A stretch of DNA of 64,000 bases. It comes from Glaciecola sp047250385. Its GTDB lineage: Bacteria; Pseudomonadota; Gammaproteobacteria; Enterobacterales; Alteromonadaceae. The stretch spans positions 1-64,000 of the forward strand of contig NZ_JBLBVM010000056.1 in NCBI RefSeq assembly GCF_047250385.1, written 5' to 3'. The first letter of the stretch is position 1, and each line of letters begins with the position of its first letter. The notes beneath the pieces were generated by a model. That model saw only the letters and a program-made list of their open reading frames with translations, was not told the origin of the DNA and ran no database searches. This document shows positions 1 through 7,845 of the stretch, one piece after another. Position numbers and translations under genes: made by a program.

Positions 1-1
1 A

Positions 2-115
2 AGAGCTGATTTGTTTGATTATATAGAAATGTTCTATAATCCAACTCGACTGCACAGCCACCTTGGCTATGTGTCCCCCGATGAATATGAAAACACATAT
101 TCAAAGGCAAGCTGA
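2..115 (+). CDS. IS3-family transposase OrfB, C-terminal fragment
   Basis: This is a partial gene that enters from outside the window. The 37 residues read R-A-D-L-F-D-Y-I-E-M-F-Y-N-P-T-R-L-H-S-H and continue with LGYVSPDEYE before a TGA stop. The pattern FYN..R.HS.LGY.SP..YE is the conserved end of the DDE integrase domain in IS3-family OrfB proteins, which cut and join the IS ends. The catalytic residues lie upstream and are not visible. The stop codon at 113-115 is directly followed by the ATG of the next gene, in the same frame. Family assignment is firm; completeness of the element is unknown. Confidence 0.85.
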   Translation, partial: RADLFDYIEMFYNPTRLHSHLGYVSPDEYENTYSKAS

Positions 116-1714
116 ATGTCTACTAAATTGGGGGAGGATCAGTTTACCAATTTATTATTGAAAAACCCACTCTTAGTTTCTAACTTAGATAAAATGCTAT
201 TAGTGAGAATTCAAGATAAAAAATACGCGCAAGTCGATAGCGTTCATGCCTTTTTCGGCGAGTTTAAACGTACTATCGCGGAATTGTCACTTCCTAAAGA
301 TGAATACCCTTACACGACAAACTCTATGGGGTATGAAGCGGTCAGAAAATACTTTCACCGAAGGAAAACCGAACTTAAGGACCTAAACACTCTTAAAAAG
401 AACAAAGATAGGCTTGTTTCGATATCAAATGTGGCATATCAAAACAGGCACGCAATGAGAGAAATTCAGATTGATGAGCAACTTGTTGATACTCCGACCG
501 AAATCACCATTCCTTTTGGTGATACAGAACTCACGCTTCGTTTAGCTAGATTTACTCTTATTATCGCTTTAGATGCTGACACAGATTGTGTTTTAGGGTG
601 CAAGTTTGTTTTCTCAAGAGCAGCTAATCAGCAAGATATGCTTTCTTTATTGAAAAAAGTTGTATTACCGCAGTTGACCCCAGACCTAGGAGTTTTTGCG
701 AGTGAACTGATTCCTGGAGCTAGTTACCCAAGCTCTTTAGGAAAAGAGTTCGAATACTTAGCTATTTCTAATGTGAAATTAGACAACGCAATGATTCATC
801 TTGCTTACTCAGTTAAATCATTAATATGTGATGAATTTGGGTCAACATTAAGTTTTGGACCTCCAGGTAAGCCTAATGACCGAAATTGGGTAGAGTTCGC
901 ATTCAAAAGATGCAATCAGTTTTCCCATAGACCAGCCTCGACGACCGGCTCGCATATTATGGACAAGAAAAGAGAAAGTAAATCTCTTTTAAAAAAGCCA
1001 CCACTTATCAATTTTAAAGAATTCCAACAAGCAATAGAGTTACTTCTTGTAAATCATAATATAACGCAACAAGCTCGACTTGCTGGACAGTCGCCATTAG
1101 ATGCTTTTTCACAAGACGTGCAGCAACTTTTATTACCGATTATGCCTTATGCATTTACAGAAGGATGGAATCCTTTACAAGAAAGTAAAAAGGTCAAACT
1201 TCACCGCAACAAGGACACCGGTGAAAGATTCATAACATTTTACTACCTAAAATATCGCGGCTCACTTACATTAGAACTTGAAGAAAACTGTGATTCTGTT
1301 GTGATTAAGTATGACAGAAGTGACATTAGAAATTTAAGCGTATATTCACTCACAGGGAACTATTTTGGTCAAGTTAGAGCGCCGAAGTCATGGCTGATTT
1401 ATCGTCACAGTTGTGCGCTTAGGACTAACATAATGCGTGAGGTTCGCCGGAATAGATTTCATAGCACCGACCCTTTTGCAAATTACTTTAACGAGCTTCT
1501 TCAAAACAAATCAAAACCATCCATTGCATTAAAGTTACTGAACTTCTTAGATGAAACAGAATCTTTGGCACTATCCTCTGGAAAGCAAAGTAAAGAAACG
1601 AACATTGATTCACTCGATGAAAAATCAACTATACAAGAGCCAGTCATAGTGAAAAAGCCACTTCCATCACTTCCGGACTGGAATGAACTAATTGAGCAAA
1701 CTAAAAATGAATAA
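116..1714 (+). CDS. tnsB: TnsB/TniA-like DDE transposase, N-terminus replaced by IS end
   Basis: The protein resembles the strand-transfer transposase of Tn7-like elements (integrase catalytic core plus a Mu-type C-terminal part). The probable catalytic triad is D120 (in EIQIDEQ), D223 (in KLDNAM) and E260 (in NWVEFAF), followed by an SHRPASTTG segment that fits the usual region after the catalytic Glu. In full-length TnsB/TniA proteins a sizeable helix-turn-helix region precedes the first Asp; here only about 119 residues do. The first nine residues are encoded by the IS3 inverted repeat, so the original 5' end is missing. The ATG follows the IS transposase stop directly (TGAATG), with AAAGG at 103-107 as a possible ribosome site. 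It overlaps the next gene. End-binding function is probably lost or altered. Confidence 0.75.
   Translation: MSTKLGEDQFTNLLLKNPLLVSNLDKMLLVRIQDKKYAQVDSVHAFFGEFKRTIAELSLPKDEYPYTTNSMGYEAVRKYFHRRKTELKDLNTLKKNKDRLVSISNVAYQNRHAMREIQIDEQLVDTPTEITIPFGDTELTLRLARFTLIIALDADTDCVLGCKFVFSRAANQQDMLSLLKKVVLPQLTPDLGVFASELIPGASYPSSLGKEFEYLAISNVKLDNAMIHLAYSVKSLICDEFGSTLSFGPPGKPNDRNWVEFAFKRCNQFSHRPASTTGSHIMDKKRESKSLLKKPPLINFKEFQQAIELLLVNHNITQQARLAGQSPLDAFSQDVQQLLLPIMPYAFTEGWNPLQESKKVKLHRNKDTGERFITFYYLKYRGSLTLELEENCDSVVIKYDRSDIRNLSVYSLTGNYFGQVRAPKSWLIYRHSCALRTNIMREVRRNRFHSTDPFANYFNELLQNKSKPSIALKLLNFLDETESLALSSGKQSKETNIDSLDEKSTIQEPVIVKKPLPSLPDWNELIEQTKNE
117..141 (+). repeat. IS3-family right terminal inverted repeat (IRR)
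   Basis: The 25-bp sequence begins TGTCTACTAAATTGGGGG and ends in GATCA. Its reverse complement begins TGATCCTCCCCC, as IS3-family ends do. It begins two bases after the transposase stop codon. It also encodes residues 2 to 9 of the downstream tnsB-like reading frame, so that protein's start is IS-derived. Confidence 0.7.
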
Positions 1715-2642
1715 AGGCAACCATCCCATTTTTTCGCCTTTCGGTTTCAGAATTGAAACCCTTCAATTATTATATCTAAAAGATACACTAAAACGGTGGA
1801 TTTGGCTTGGTGCAACAGGCGGTTACATTGAAGGGCTATCAAGAGTGGGGAAAACAACAGCCATCGAAATGGTCCTAAATAGCCTTACAAACAGAAGTGG
1901 AGATTTAATACCATCAATGATGATTACAATGCCTGAACGTGACACTAAGACTATACGTGCAGTCCATATCAATTTGTGCGAATCGTTTAACATCGCATAT
2001 CAGCCAAGAGCAACCTCAGATGATTTGACTAATTCTTGGTGTATACACCTTGCAGAACTTTGTCTCATTAGGAACTCAAATACATTTGTACTTTTTGTCG
2101 ACGAAATGCAGCGAATTATTCCAAAGCAATTTAATGCCTTTGCCGAATTACACGACAAAATGCGTATCAGAGGTATTTTGCTGGTAGTAATTTTTCTAGG
2201 AAACCACCATGAAAGTGACAGGCTGATAAGAGCGGTTGGAACCAAAACATATAGTCACATACAAGGTCGATTTTTTGTTAACAATGAAAGATTTCACGGT
2301 ATCCGAAAAGAAACTGAATTAACACATTGCTTGCGACAATATGACAATTTGTGTTATCCGGAAAACAGTGCGATTTCCTACACAGAATATTTCTTACCGG
2401 AAGATTACAAGTCTGGCTGGAGGTTGTCAGACCAAAGCAAGTTACTTTGGTCTTGTTTTTGGTCAATAAAGAAAGAGCATCAATTTGAGTCTATCGGGAT
2501 GCAATATATTTTGGCCACTATAAGACCGTTGTTAACAGATTATCTACCTGCACTTGGTGTAGAACGATTAAATGAAGAAATGGTACTGAAATGTATTGAG
2601 TTGTCGGGTTTACCTAAATCCCAGATTACTTTCGTCGATTAA
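1707..2642 (+). CDS. tnsC: TnsC/TniB-like AAA+ ATPase, transposition regulator
   Basis: This is an ATP-dependent target-immunity and target-capture protein that links the TniQ target selector to the transposase. Walker A is GLSRVGKTT (residues 43-51) and Walker B is VLFVDEMQRI with D132/E133. At about 311 residues it is closer in size to TniB and the short TnsC of Tn6022-like or I-F3 elements than to Tn7 TnsC (about 555). The start chosen is the ATG at 1707, which overlaps the end of tnsB by 8 bases; an in-frame TTG at 1692 is the alternative. The overlap suggests translational coupling with tnsB. The family is clear from motifs and position; the exact clade is an inference. Confidence 0.8.
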   Translation: MNKGNHPIFSPFGFRIETLQLLYLKDTLKRWIWLGATGGYIEGLSRVGKTTAIEMVLNSLTNRSGDLIPSMMITMPERDTKTIRAVHINLCESFNIAYQPRATSDDLTNSWCIHLAELCLIRNSNTFVLFVDEMQRIIPKQFNAFAELHDKMRIRGILLVVIFLGNHHESDRLIRAVGTKTYSHIQGRFFVNNERFHGIRKETELTHCLRQYDNLCYPENSAISYTEYFLPEDYKSGWRLSDQSKLLWSCFWSIKKEHQFESIGMQYILATIRPLLTDYLPALGVERLNEEMVLKCIELSGLPKSQITFVD

Positions 2643-2714
2643 ATGCAAAAATAATTAGCGTGAAGTATTCAGTCGATTTATTACGCTTGGTTAAACAAAT
2701 CTGAGTAACTATTT

Positions 2715-4235
2715 GTGTCAACTAAAACTCTCTCTTCCGAATTAAATAAAATTTTCAATACAGGTGTTCATTTTCGGCAGCCCTATGAAAGTTATTATAG
2801 CAAATATAGGCGATTTTTGTCTGCAAACCCAGCGTGTAGGATTAATGATATTACGGGCGATATAGATAGAAGATACCTTAAAGCTTTTGATTTAGAGCTA
2901 ATCTATAATGAACTTTCGCAAAAAGAAAAGAGCCTACCAAGCTTTGAAATGCCACTGGATTACACAAATTCAATCGAATATAGAATTACAAAAAATTGCC
3001 CAACGTGTTCCAGTTCTGGATATCACTCATATTTGTACGAGTATACATGGCTAACTGAATGCCCCGAACACAAAACAAAACTGGTTGACTCGTGTCCTTC
3101 GTGTCATAAAGCGTGGCCCACTATAAAGGAGCTTATTAAGCGAGATTGTTCAGTTTGCGGAAGACATATAAACATAAACCACGCTACTAAAAGTAAATGT
3201 GAAAAATTAAAAACTTCTACTGTCAGTCAGCTTCATGCATTTCATCGCTTAGGTTTAATATCTAAATCTTTTTTTTTACAGAAACATATCGCAAAAGCGA
3301 GACTCAAATCTTTTCATCAAGCAACCATGCAAGATATAGACTTTACTCTATGGGCTTCCGTTTTAACAGAGAAAGAAAAGACACAAGAAACGGAAAATTT
3401 AAGGTTGCCTGATGTTAATAAGCTTGTATTTGATGTTAAGGTTTTAGCCAACAAAAACGTAAATAAAGTAGACTATAATTACAAATTTTTCAGATTAAAT
3501 CTAAGTCCATGGCAAATAAGATTAAGAAAAAAAGTTCGCCAATCTCTTATTTCTATTATTAATACACATGCAATTGGCGAGCACCAATTTCACCGAAAGT
3601 ATTTTATAGGCACCAGTCGTTTTTGTTTCGACAAGAAGTACAATCCATGCCCATATTGTGTCGCATTAAACCTCTGGATTGATTTGACTCGATATAGTTA
3701 CAACTTCATAACTCTTGAACACTTTATCAATAAGATTAATCGTATATTTGAATACTTATACCACCTTGCGCCATGTAACCCTTCTACATTTGTCACGCAA
3801 GGCAGCTTAGTAGAAAAGGCAATTATAAGTGACGTTGATATGAAACTAGATTCTAAGTTTCAAAAATGGATATATGAGTACGAATTGCGTACATTTTTCA
3901 ATAGAATTTTGAAGATGGCTTTTTGTTATACTACAGTGGACAAAAGTGCTATTTCTCATCCAATAAATTGTTTTGCAGACGGTATTAATAGAATAGAAAG
4001 AAAGAATAAGCATCGAAATTTTTCTATAAAGGGAAATAGCGTTATAAGTTATCTGGACTTAGAAAAAAATGCTTTCTGTGTTAATGGTGTCGGACTTTTG
4101 AATCCTAATGAAGATTGTTTGTCTACTCTACCGAGATTTCCTACGTGTCTGTGTAACTCATATTTTAACAAATTTGATACCGACAAGTATTATGATAACG
4201 ATTTTGCTACGTTTATTTACCGTCCACCACGGTAA
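2715..4235 (+). CDS. tniQ: TniQ/TnsD-like target-site selection protein
   Basis: TniQ-family proteins bind target DNA, or a guide complex, and recruit TnsC. The N-terminal zinc-binding pattern is well preserved: C95-x2-C98, H104, W112, C116-P-E-H119, then C127-x2-C130 and C145-x2-C148. A second CPYC cluster lies near the middle. At 506 residues the protein is TnsD-sized, longer than the roughly 400-residue TniQ of CRISPR-associated elements, which favours a protein-directed fixed attachment site. The start is a GTG with no strong ribosome site, 72 bases after tnsC. No candidate attachment gene (such as glmS) is visible; in Tn7 geometry it would lie to the left, outside the window. Confidence 0.8.
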   Translation: MSTKTLSSELNKIFNTGVHFRQPYESYYSKYRRFLSANPACRINDITGDIDRRYLKAFDLELIYNELSQKEKSLPSFEMPLDYTNSIEYRITKNCPTCSSSGYHSYLYEYTWLTECPEHKTKLVDSCPSCHKAWPTIKELIKRDCSVCGRHININHATKSKCEKLKTSTVSQLHAFHRLGLISKSFFLQKHIAKARLKSFHQATMQDIDFTLWASVLTEKEKTQETENLRLPDVNKLVFDVKVLANKNVNKVDYNYKFFRLNLSPWQIRLRKKVRQSLISIINTHAIGEHQFHRKYFIGTSRFCFDKKYNPCPYCVALNLWIDLTRYSYNFITLEHFINKINRIFEYLYHLAPCNPSTFVTQGSLVEKAIISDVDMKLDSKFQKWIYEYELRTFFNRILKMAFCYTTVDKSAISHPINCFADGINRIERKNKHRNFSIKGNSVISYLDLEKNAFCVNGVGLLNPNEDCLSTLPRFPTCLCNSYFNKFDTDKYYDNDFATFIYRPPR

Positions 4236-4840
4236 CTTTAGTAAGGGTACCGAATAATGGCATCGAGAAATTGTAGACTGGAGGCTTCCTAACCATAGCA
4301 CTAAATTCAACTAGTGAAGCTTGCTACCATTAATAAAACAAATAAGAAAATATTCGCATAAAGATTCTTAATCCTATAGCTGCCTTACTTCGATGCGAAT
4401 GCATAATTATGCAAATAAACGATTCTGAAAGTCTAATGCACGACCAACAATGCACCCTTAATTGGTGGAAAGTAAATAAAGTTAGCTTCATTCCTTCATA
4501 CTGTACCCATATTTGAAGTAAAAATGAGGATAAATGAATAAAAATAGGCTAATTTAAGCTAATTTTGATAACCGATTTAGAAGGTTGCCCGCTTCTTATC
4601 TAATTGAATATTATATTGAATTTACGCTTTGTTTGGATTCTTGATGATTTGCATTTTGTGCCCTCTTCTCATCTCAGTAAATTTAATGAAAATATAAAAG
4701 GCAGTATTGATAGTTTTAAAATGAAGTTAAGAGTTTGATGAGTTTGAAAAGAATGATTGAGCGAAAGCTTAGCAAATCAAATTTGGATTAAGTTTTGAGA
4801 ACCACGAATTCTGATACCATAGTTATTACTATTGCAAACG
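4236..4840. other. A+T-rich intergenic stretch between the transposition module and dps
   Basis: About 600 bp with no credible reading frame. It holds an 8-bp inverted repeat (ATTCGCAT at 4352-4359, ATGCGAAT at 4393-4400), a perfect 14-bp palindrome TGCATAATTATGCA at 4400-4413 and short direct repeats such as GCTAATTT near 4550. The other end of the Tn7-like element could be here, but I see no convincing array of transposase-binding sites and no CRISPR repeats. Confidence 0.5.
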
Positions 4841-4875
4841 CATAGAAAAGTGACCAAGTAATTCACTTTTCTATG
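4841..4875. terminator. Hairpin downstream of dps
   Basis: There is a perfect 13-bp inverted repeat (CATAGAAAAGTGA at 4841-4853, TCACTTTTCTATG at 4863-4875) with a 9-base loop, 14 bases past the dps stop. It lacks a long following T-tract on the minus strand, so it may be a processing or pausing hairpin and not a strong intrinsic terminator. Confidence 0.5.
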
Positions 4876-4888
4876 CACCAATTTGACT

Positions 4889-5356
4889 CTACTTCGTTGC
4901 GCGCAACATCCAAGCAGTCTTTTCATGTATACGCATACGATCACCAACCAACGCTGAGGTCGATTCATCGTCCGCATCTTGAGCTAGTTTTAATACACCG
5001 CGACATGTTTTTACAACAGCTTCATGCCCTTTTAAAAGAAGGCTAACCATCTCGTTTGCCTCCGGCACTCCGTCTACTTCTTTAATGCTACTGAGCTTTG
5101 CAAATGCTTGATAAGTTCCTGGCGCAGCGACACCTAAAGTACGTATACGCTCAGCAATGTCGTCAACGGCAATAGCAAGTTCTGTATAATGCTCTTCAAA
5201 CATCAAATGTAGCTCACGAAATTGTGGCCCAGTCACATTCCAATGGAAATTGTGTGTTTGTAAGTACAAAGTGTAAGAATCGGCAAGTAAGCTTTTTAGG
5301 CCCTCAGCAATTTCAATCCTGTTGCTTTCATTTATACCTATATCTATTTTACTCAT
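4889..5356 (-). CDS. dps: Dps-family DNA-binding ferritin-like protein
   Basis: Dps forms a 12-subunit cytoplasmic cage that oxidises ferrous iron with peroxide and protects DNA. The 155-residue protein has the family's inter-subunit ferroxidase ligands: H38 (in HNFHWNV), H50, E54, D65 and E69 (in VDDIAERIR). The N-terminus is short and has few lysines, so DNA binding may be weaker than in the E. coli protein. The ATG is preceded by AGAAGGTGAC, a good ribosome site. It is a single gene between the mobile module and a diguanylate cyclase gene. Two bacterioferritins downstream add to the iron-storage theme. Confidence 0.93.
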   Translation of the reverse strand: MSKIDIGINESNRIEIAEGLKSLLADSYTLYLQTHNFHWNVTGPQFRELHLMFEEHYTELAIAVDDIAERIRTLGVAAPGTYQAFAKLSSIKEVDGVPEANEMVSLLLKGHEAVVKTCRGVLKLAQDADDESTSALVGDRMRIHEKTAWMLRATK

Positions 5357-5491
5357 ATTGTCACCTTCTAATTGATTGAGGTTTTAAATCTGAAAACCAT
5401 ATTGAACGATTTTAACCAAGCTGAAAAAATATTTCATTAGTAAATAATTCTGATGCTGTTATGACATTCAAGGTATTTACGGTAGTGATGT

Positions 5492-6592
5492 CTATTTAGT
5501 TTCTATTTCATCAGCAAAGGTAAAATTATGTTTATTGTGTTTCTTCGAAAACTGCATCGCTTTATCAGCTTTCGTTCTCAATTCATATTGGGTATCACCG
5601 TGATCAGGGAATATTGCCACTCCGATGCTTAGATTAATTTTTATTTCATGATCTTTATAAGGCACTCTCTGATCAAACGCAGCAATAAGTCGTTTACAGA
5701 TAATATCGCACGCTTCTTTTGATACAGGGAAATGAAGTATAACGAGAAACTCATCACCGCCCTGCCTGCAAGCAATATCAGTATCACGAATAAGTTCTTT
5801 TATGCGTTTAGCAACTTCTTTTAAAGCGTAATCACCAGCATCGTGCCCCAGAGCATCATTTATCAGGCTAAATTCATCAATATCAATATAGAGAATAGCG
5901 GCCTTAAACTCATGGCGTTTCGCCATATTTAGCGTTAGTTCAAGTTGCTCTTGCGCTAACCTTTGTGAACTAAGTCCCGTCAAATGGTCATGATTAGCTA
6001 AATAATCAAGCTCTTCTTTTTTCTTTGCCAAAAGAAGAGTTGATTGACTAAACTTCTTGTATGTCTCAGCTAACAAAGTAGAAATTACAACGAAGGCGAT
6101 TAATACGGATATGATTGAAAAGTTCCATACATAATAAGCGGTATCTAGGGATAAATGAGCGTCGTATGGAAAAATAACAGAATCTGGTTTGAGTAATAAA
6201 ATTGTCGCTACTAAGGCAATCGCCAGAAAACCATAAATGGCTGAAAGCATAGAGCTGTGCAAGTATAGTAAAACTAAGCAAGATGAAAATAGTAATGCCA
6301 GCAAGCCACTATTGATACCAATTCCATATGCGCCAATAAGCATAACAAAGCTTAAAAACATCGTAACTAAGGCTACATCAATACCAAACAATTGTTTAGA
6401 CGGTCTAAAGTATAGCGCAAACGCTAAGATTAAAAATACAATATGGACCAGATGAAGGTGATGATATCCCTCGTTAAGCCAAGTTATAACAGTAACAGGC
6501 AACAACAAAGCACACGCAATAATGACGATAAGCACCAGTTTGACAGCGATATTTTGTTTAAGTTTATTTTGTAATTTTTGCGAATCGGTCAA
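5492..6592 (-). CDS. Membrane-bound diguanylate cyclase (GGDEF)
   Basis: The protein should make cyclic di-GMP from two GTP. The N-terminal half (about residues 15-175) contains roughly five to six hydrophobic segments and no recognised periplasmic sensor domain. A short helical linker and a GGDEF domain follow (about 195-360). The active-site loop is intact (RQGGDEF), preceded by the typical IDIDEFSLINDALGHDAGD helix. The product-inhibition I-site RxxD is present five residues before GGDEF (RDTD). No EAL domain is fused. What it senses is unknown. It stands alone, between dps and a hydrolase gene on the other strand. Confidence 0.9.
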   Translation of the reverse strand: MTDSQKLQNKLKQNIAVKLVLIVIIACALLLPVTVITWLNEGYHHLHLVHIVFLILAFALYFRPSKQLFGIDVALVTMFLSFVMLIGAYGIGINSGLLALLFSSCLVLLYLHSSMLSAIYGFLAIALVATILLLKPDSVIFPYDAHLSLDTAYYVWNFSIISVLIAFVVISTLLAETYKKFSQSTLLLAKKKEELDYLANHDHLTGLSSQRLAQEQLELTLNMAKRHEFKAAILYIDIDEFSLINDALGHDAGDYALKEVAKRIKELIRDTDIACRQGGDEFLVILHFPVSKEACDIICKRLIAAFDQRVPYKDHEIKINLSIGVAIFPDHGDTQYELRTKADKAMQFSKKHNKHNFTFADEIETK

Positions 6593-6830
6593 GTTGTTTA
6601 CCTAGCGAGGAAGTTAAATACCATTTGTTAAGCCTGCACACCCTGTACATTGCATGTGTATATACGAAAAGATACTCTTGTTGTGAACTAAATGCAAAAA
6701 TGTAAGCTTAATTTTCATTTTATATTAATAGAATCAGCAATTTGTCGATATATTGTTCATCATTCACTCGCTTAATTCCAAAAAAAATAAGATACTCACT
6801 ATTAAGCTTTAACCTTGGTTCAATTCATAA

Positions 6831-7781
6831 ATGACAATTTTAATAGTATTTTCTGTTCTCATTCTCCTCGCATTTCTTTGGCTTTTGTTGTTGAAGGCCG
6901 ACACCAGCTTTGTGATAGCTAATGGCTTGTATAATTCAGCAAATAAATTGGAAGCTAAATTAGCTAAATTAAAACATTATTCTATTTGGAATAAAGAGTT
7001 CGATATAGAGTCTCACTATTTAAGCAACGTATTAGAATTCGATAACACAAAACCTATCATCGTATTGCTGCACGGTTTTAGTGCTGACAAATATATTTGG
7101 AACAGAATTGCTAAACGCCTAACAAACCAATATCAAATTTTCGCACCAGACCTACTCGGACATGGTGACGTTGTCTATCGCAAAACAGACACCTACTCGA
7201 CACCGGAACAAGTTCGCTTTTTATTAAGTATGCTAAACAAACTGAACATAAAAAAGTTTCATATTATCGGCAATAGTATGGGCGGTTTAATGACGGCGAA
7301 AATGCTAGAAATATGCCCAAGAGATATTGGCAAAGCGGTATTGATAGATCCTGCTGGCATAAAATCGGACTTTTCCTTAGAAATGGCAAAGTCAAATAAG
7401 AACCCTTTCAATCATTACAATGAAGCCGACTTCTTCTATTTCTATGACTTAGTCATGGCAAAGCCGCCTTATATGCCTCGCTTTATATTGAGAGCTATTG
7501 CATACAAGTACATCAGTAAACGTGAACAATATGTACATATGTTCAGAGATTTCTTTAATCCAGACGACTTCTTTGATTTATCTCATAGAATTGAGTCGTC
7601 AGACGTTATGCTGATATGGGGCGTTAATGATAAACTAATGCCCGTTGCTGATTATATAACTTGGCAAGAAATGTTAGATTCAACAACAGTGATATATGAA
7701 GATCTTGGACACATGGCAATGGTAGAAGATGTTAAAAGAGTATCCAAAGACATCATGCTATTTTTAGAAAACAAATCTTAA
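6831..7781 (+). CDS. Alpha/beta-hydrolase, membrane-anchored
   Basis: The alpha/beta-hydrolase fold is recognisable from the oxyanion segment LLHGFSADK, the nucleophile elbow GNSMGG, an acidic residue in LIWGVNDKLMP and the catalytic His in DLGHMAM. The triad is therefore Ser-Asp-His. A hydrophobic stretch covers residues 2-21 and looks like a signal anchor, so the enzyme probably faces the periplasm or sits at the inner membrane. The arrangement resembles lipases and esterases of the monoacylglycerol-lipase type, but the substrate cannot be read from sequence. The next gene (antiporter) follows after 64 bases and may be co-transcribed. Confidence 0.85.
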   Translation: MTILIVFSVLILLAFLWLLLLKADTSFVIANGLYNSANKLEAKLAKLKHYSIWNKEFDIESHYLSNVLEFDNTKPIIVLLHGFSADKYIWNRIAKRLTNQYQIFAPDLLGHGDVVYRKTDTYSTPEQVRFLLSMLNKLNIKKFHIIGNSMGGLMTAKMLEICPRDIGKAVLIDPAGIKSDFSLEMAKSNKNPFNHYNEADFFYFYDLVMAKPPYMPRFILRAIAYKYISKREQYVHMFRDFFNPDDFFDLSHRIESSDVMLIWGVNDKLMPVADYITWQEMLDSTTVIYEDLGHMAMVEDVKRVSKDIMLFLENKS

Positions 7782-7845
7782 GCAAAAAGTATTAACCACA
7801 TAATCTAATTTATAGACAAAAACATTTAGAGAACTCAAAAGCCCG

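Larger units (their letters stand above)
1..141 (+). mobile_element. IS3-family insertion sequence, right end only
   Basis: The window opens inside an IS3-family element. What is visible is the C-terminal tail of the OrfB transposase (2-115), followed at once by a 25-bp sequence ending in CA (117-141). Read inward on the minus strand, that sequence starts TGATCCTCCCCC, the typical look of an IS3-family terminal inverted repeat. The outer boundary is therefore inferred at 141, and the bases after it belong to the interrupted tnsB-like gene. The left end, the rest of the transposase and the target duplication lie outside the window, so the exact subgroup is not assigned. Confidence 0.8.
142..4235 (+). 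mobile_element. Tn7-like (tniA/tniB/tniQ type) transposition module, 5'-truncated
   Basis: Three co-directional genes form a TnsB-TnsC-TniQ set: a DDE transposase, an AAA+ ATPase regulator and a zinc-finger target selector. This is the core of Tn7-like and Tn5053-like transposons. The first gene is interrupted at its 5' side by an IS3-family element. No tnsA-type endonuclease gene is present inside the window; it could lie beyond the IS. I could not identify terminal repeats or TnsB-binding arrays downstream of tniQ, so the right boundary given is simply the end of tniQ. There are no cas genes or CRISPR repeats, so nothing supports a CRISPR-guided element here. Confidence 0.7.

Noticed and set aside
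4236..4888. Possible CRISPR array or CRISPR-guided transposon component next to tniQ
   Set aside because: No repeated 28-bp-like units with regular spacers and no cas genes; only short palindromes and direct repeats were seen.
4889..6592. dps and the diguanylate cyclase gene as cargo of the Tn7-like element
   Set aside because: Nothing in their sequence or composition sets them apart from the core genes, and no transposon end is visible after them.
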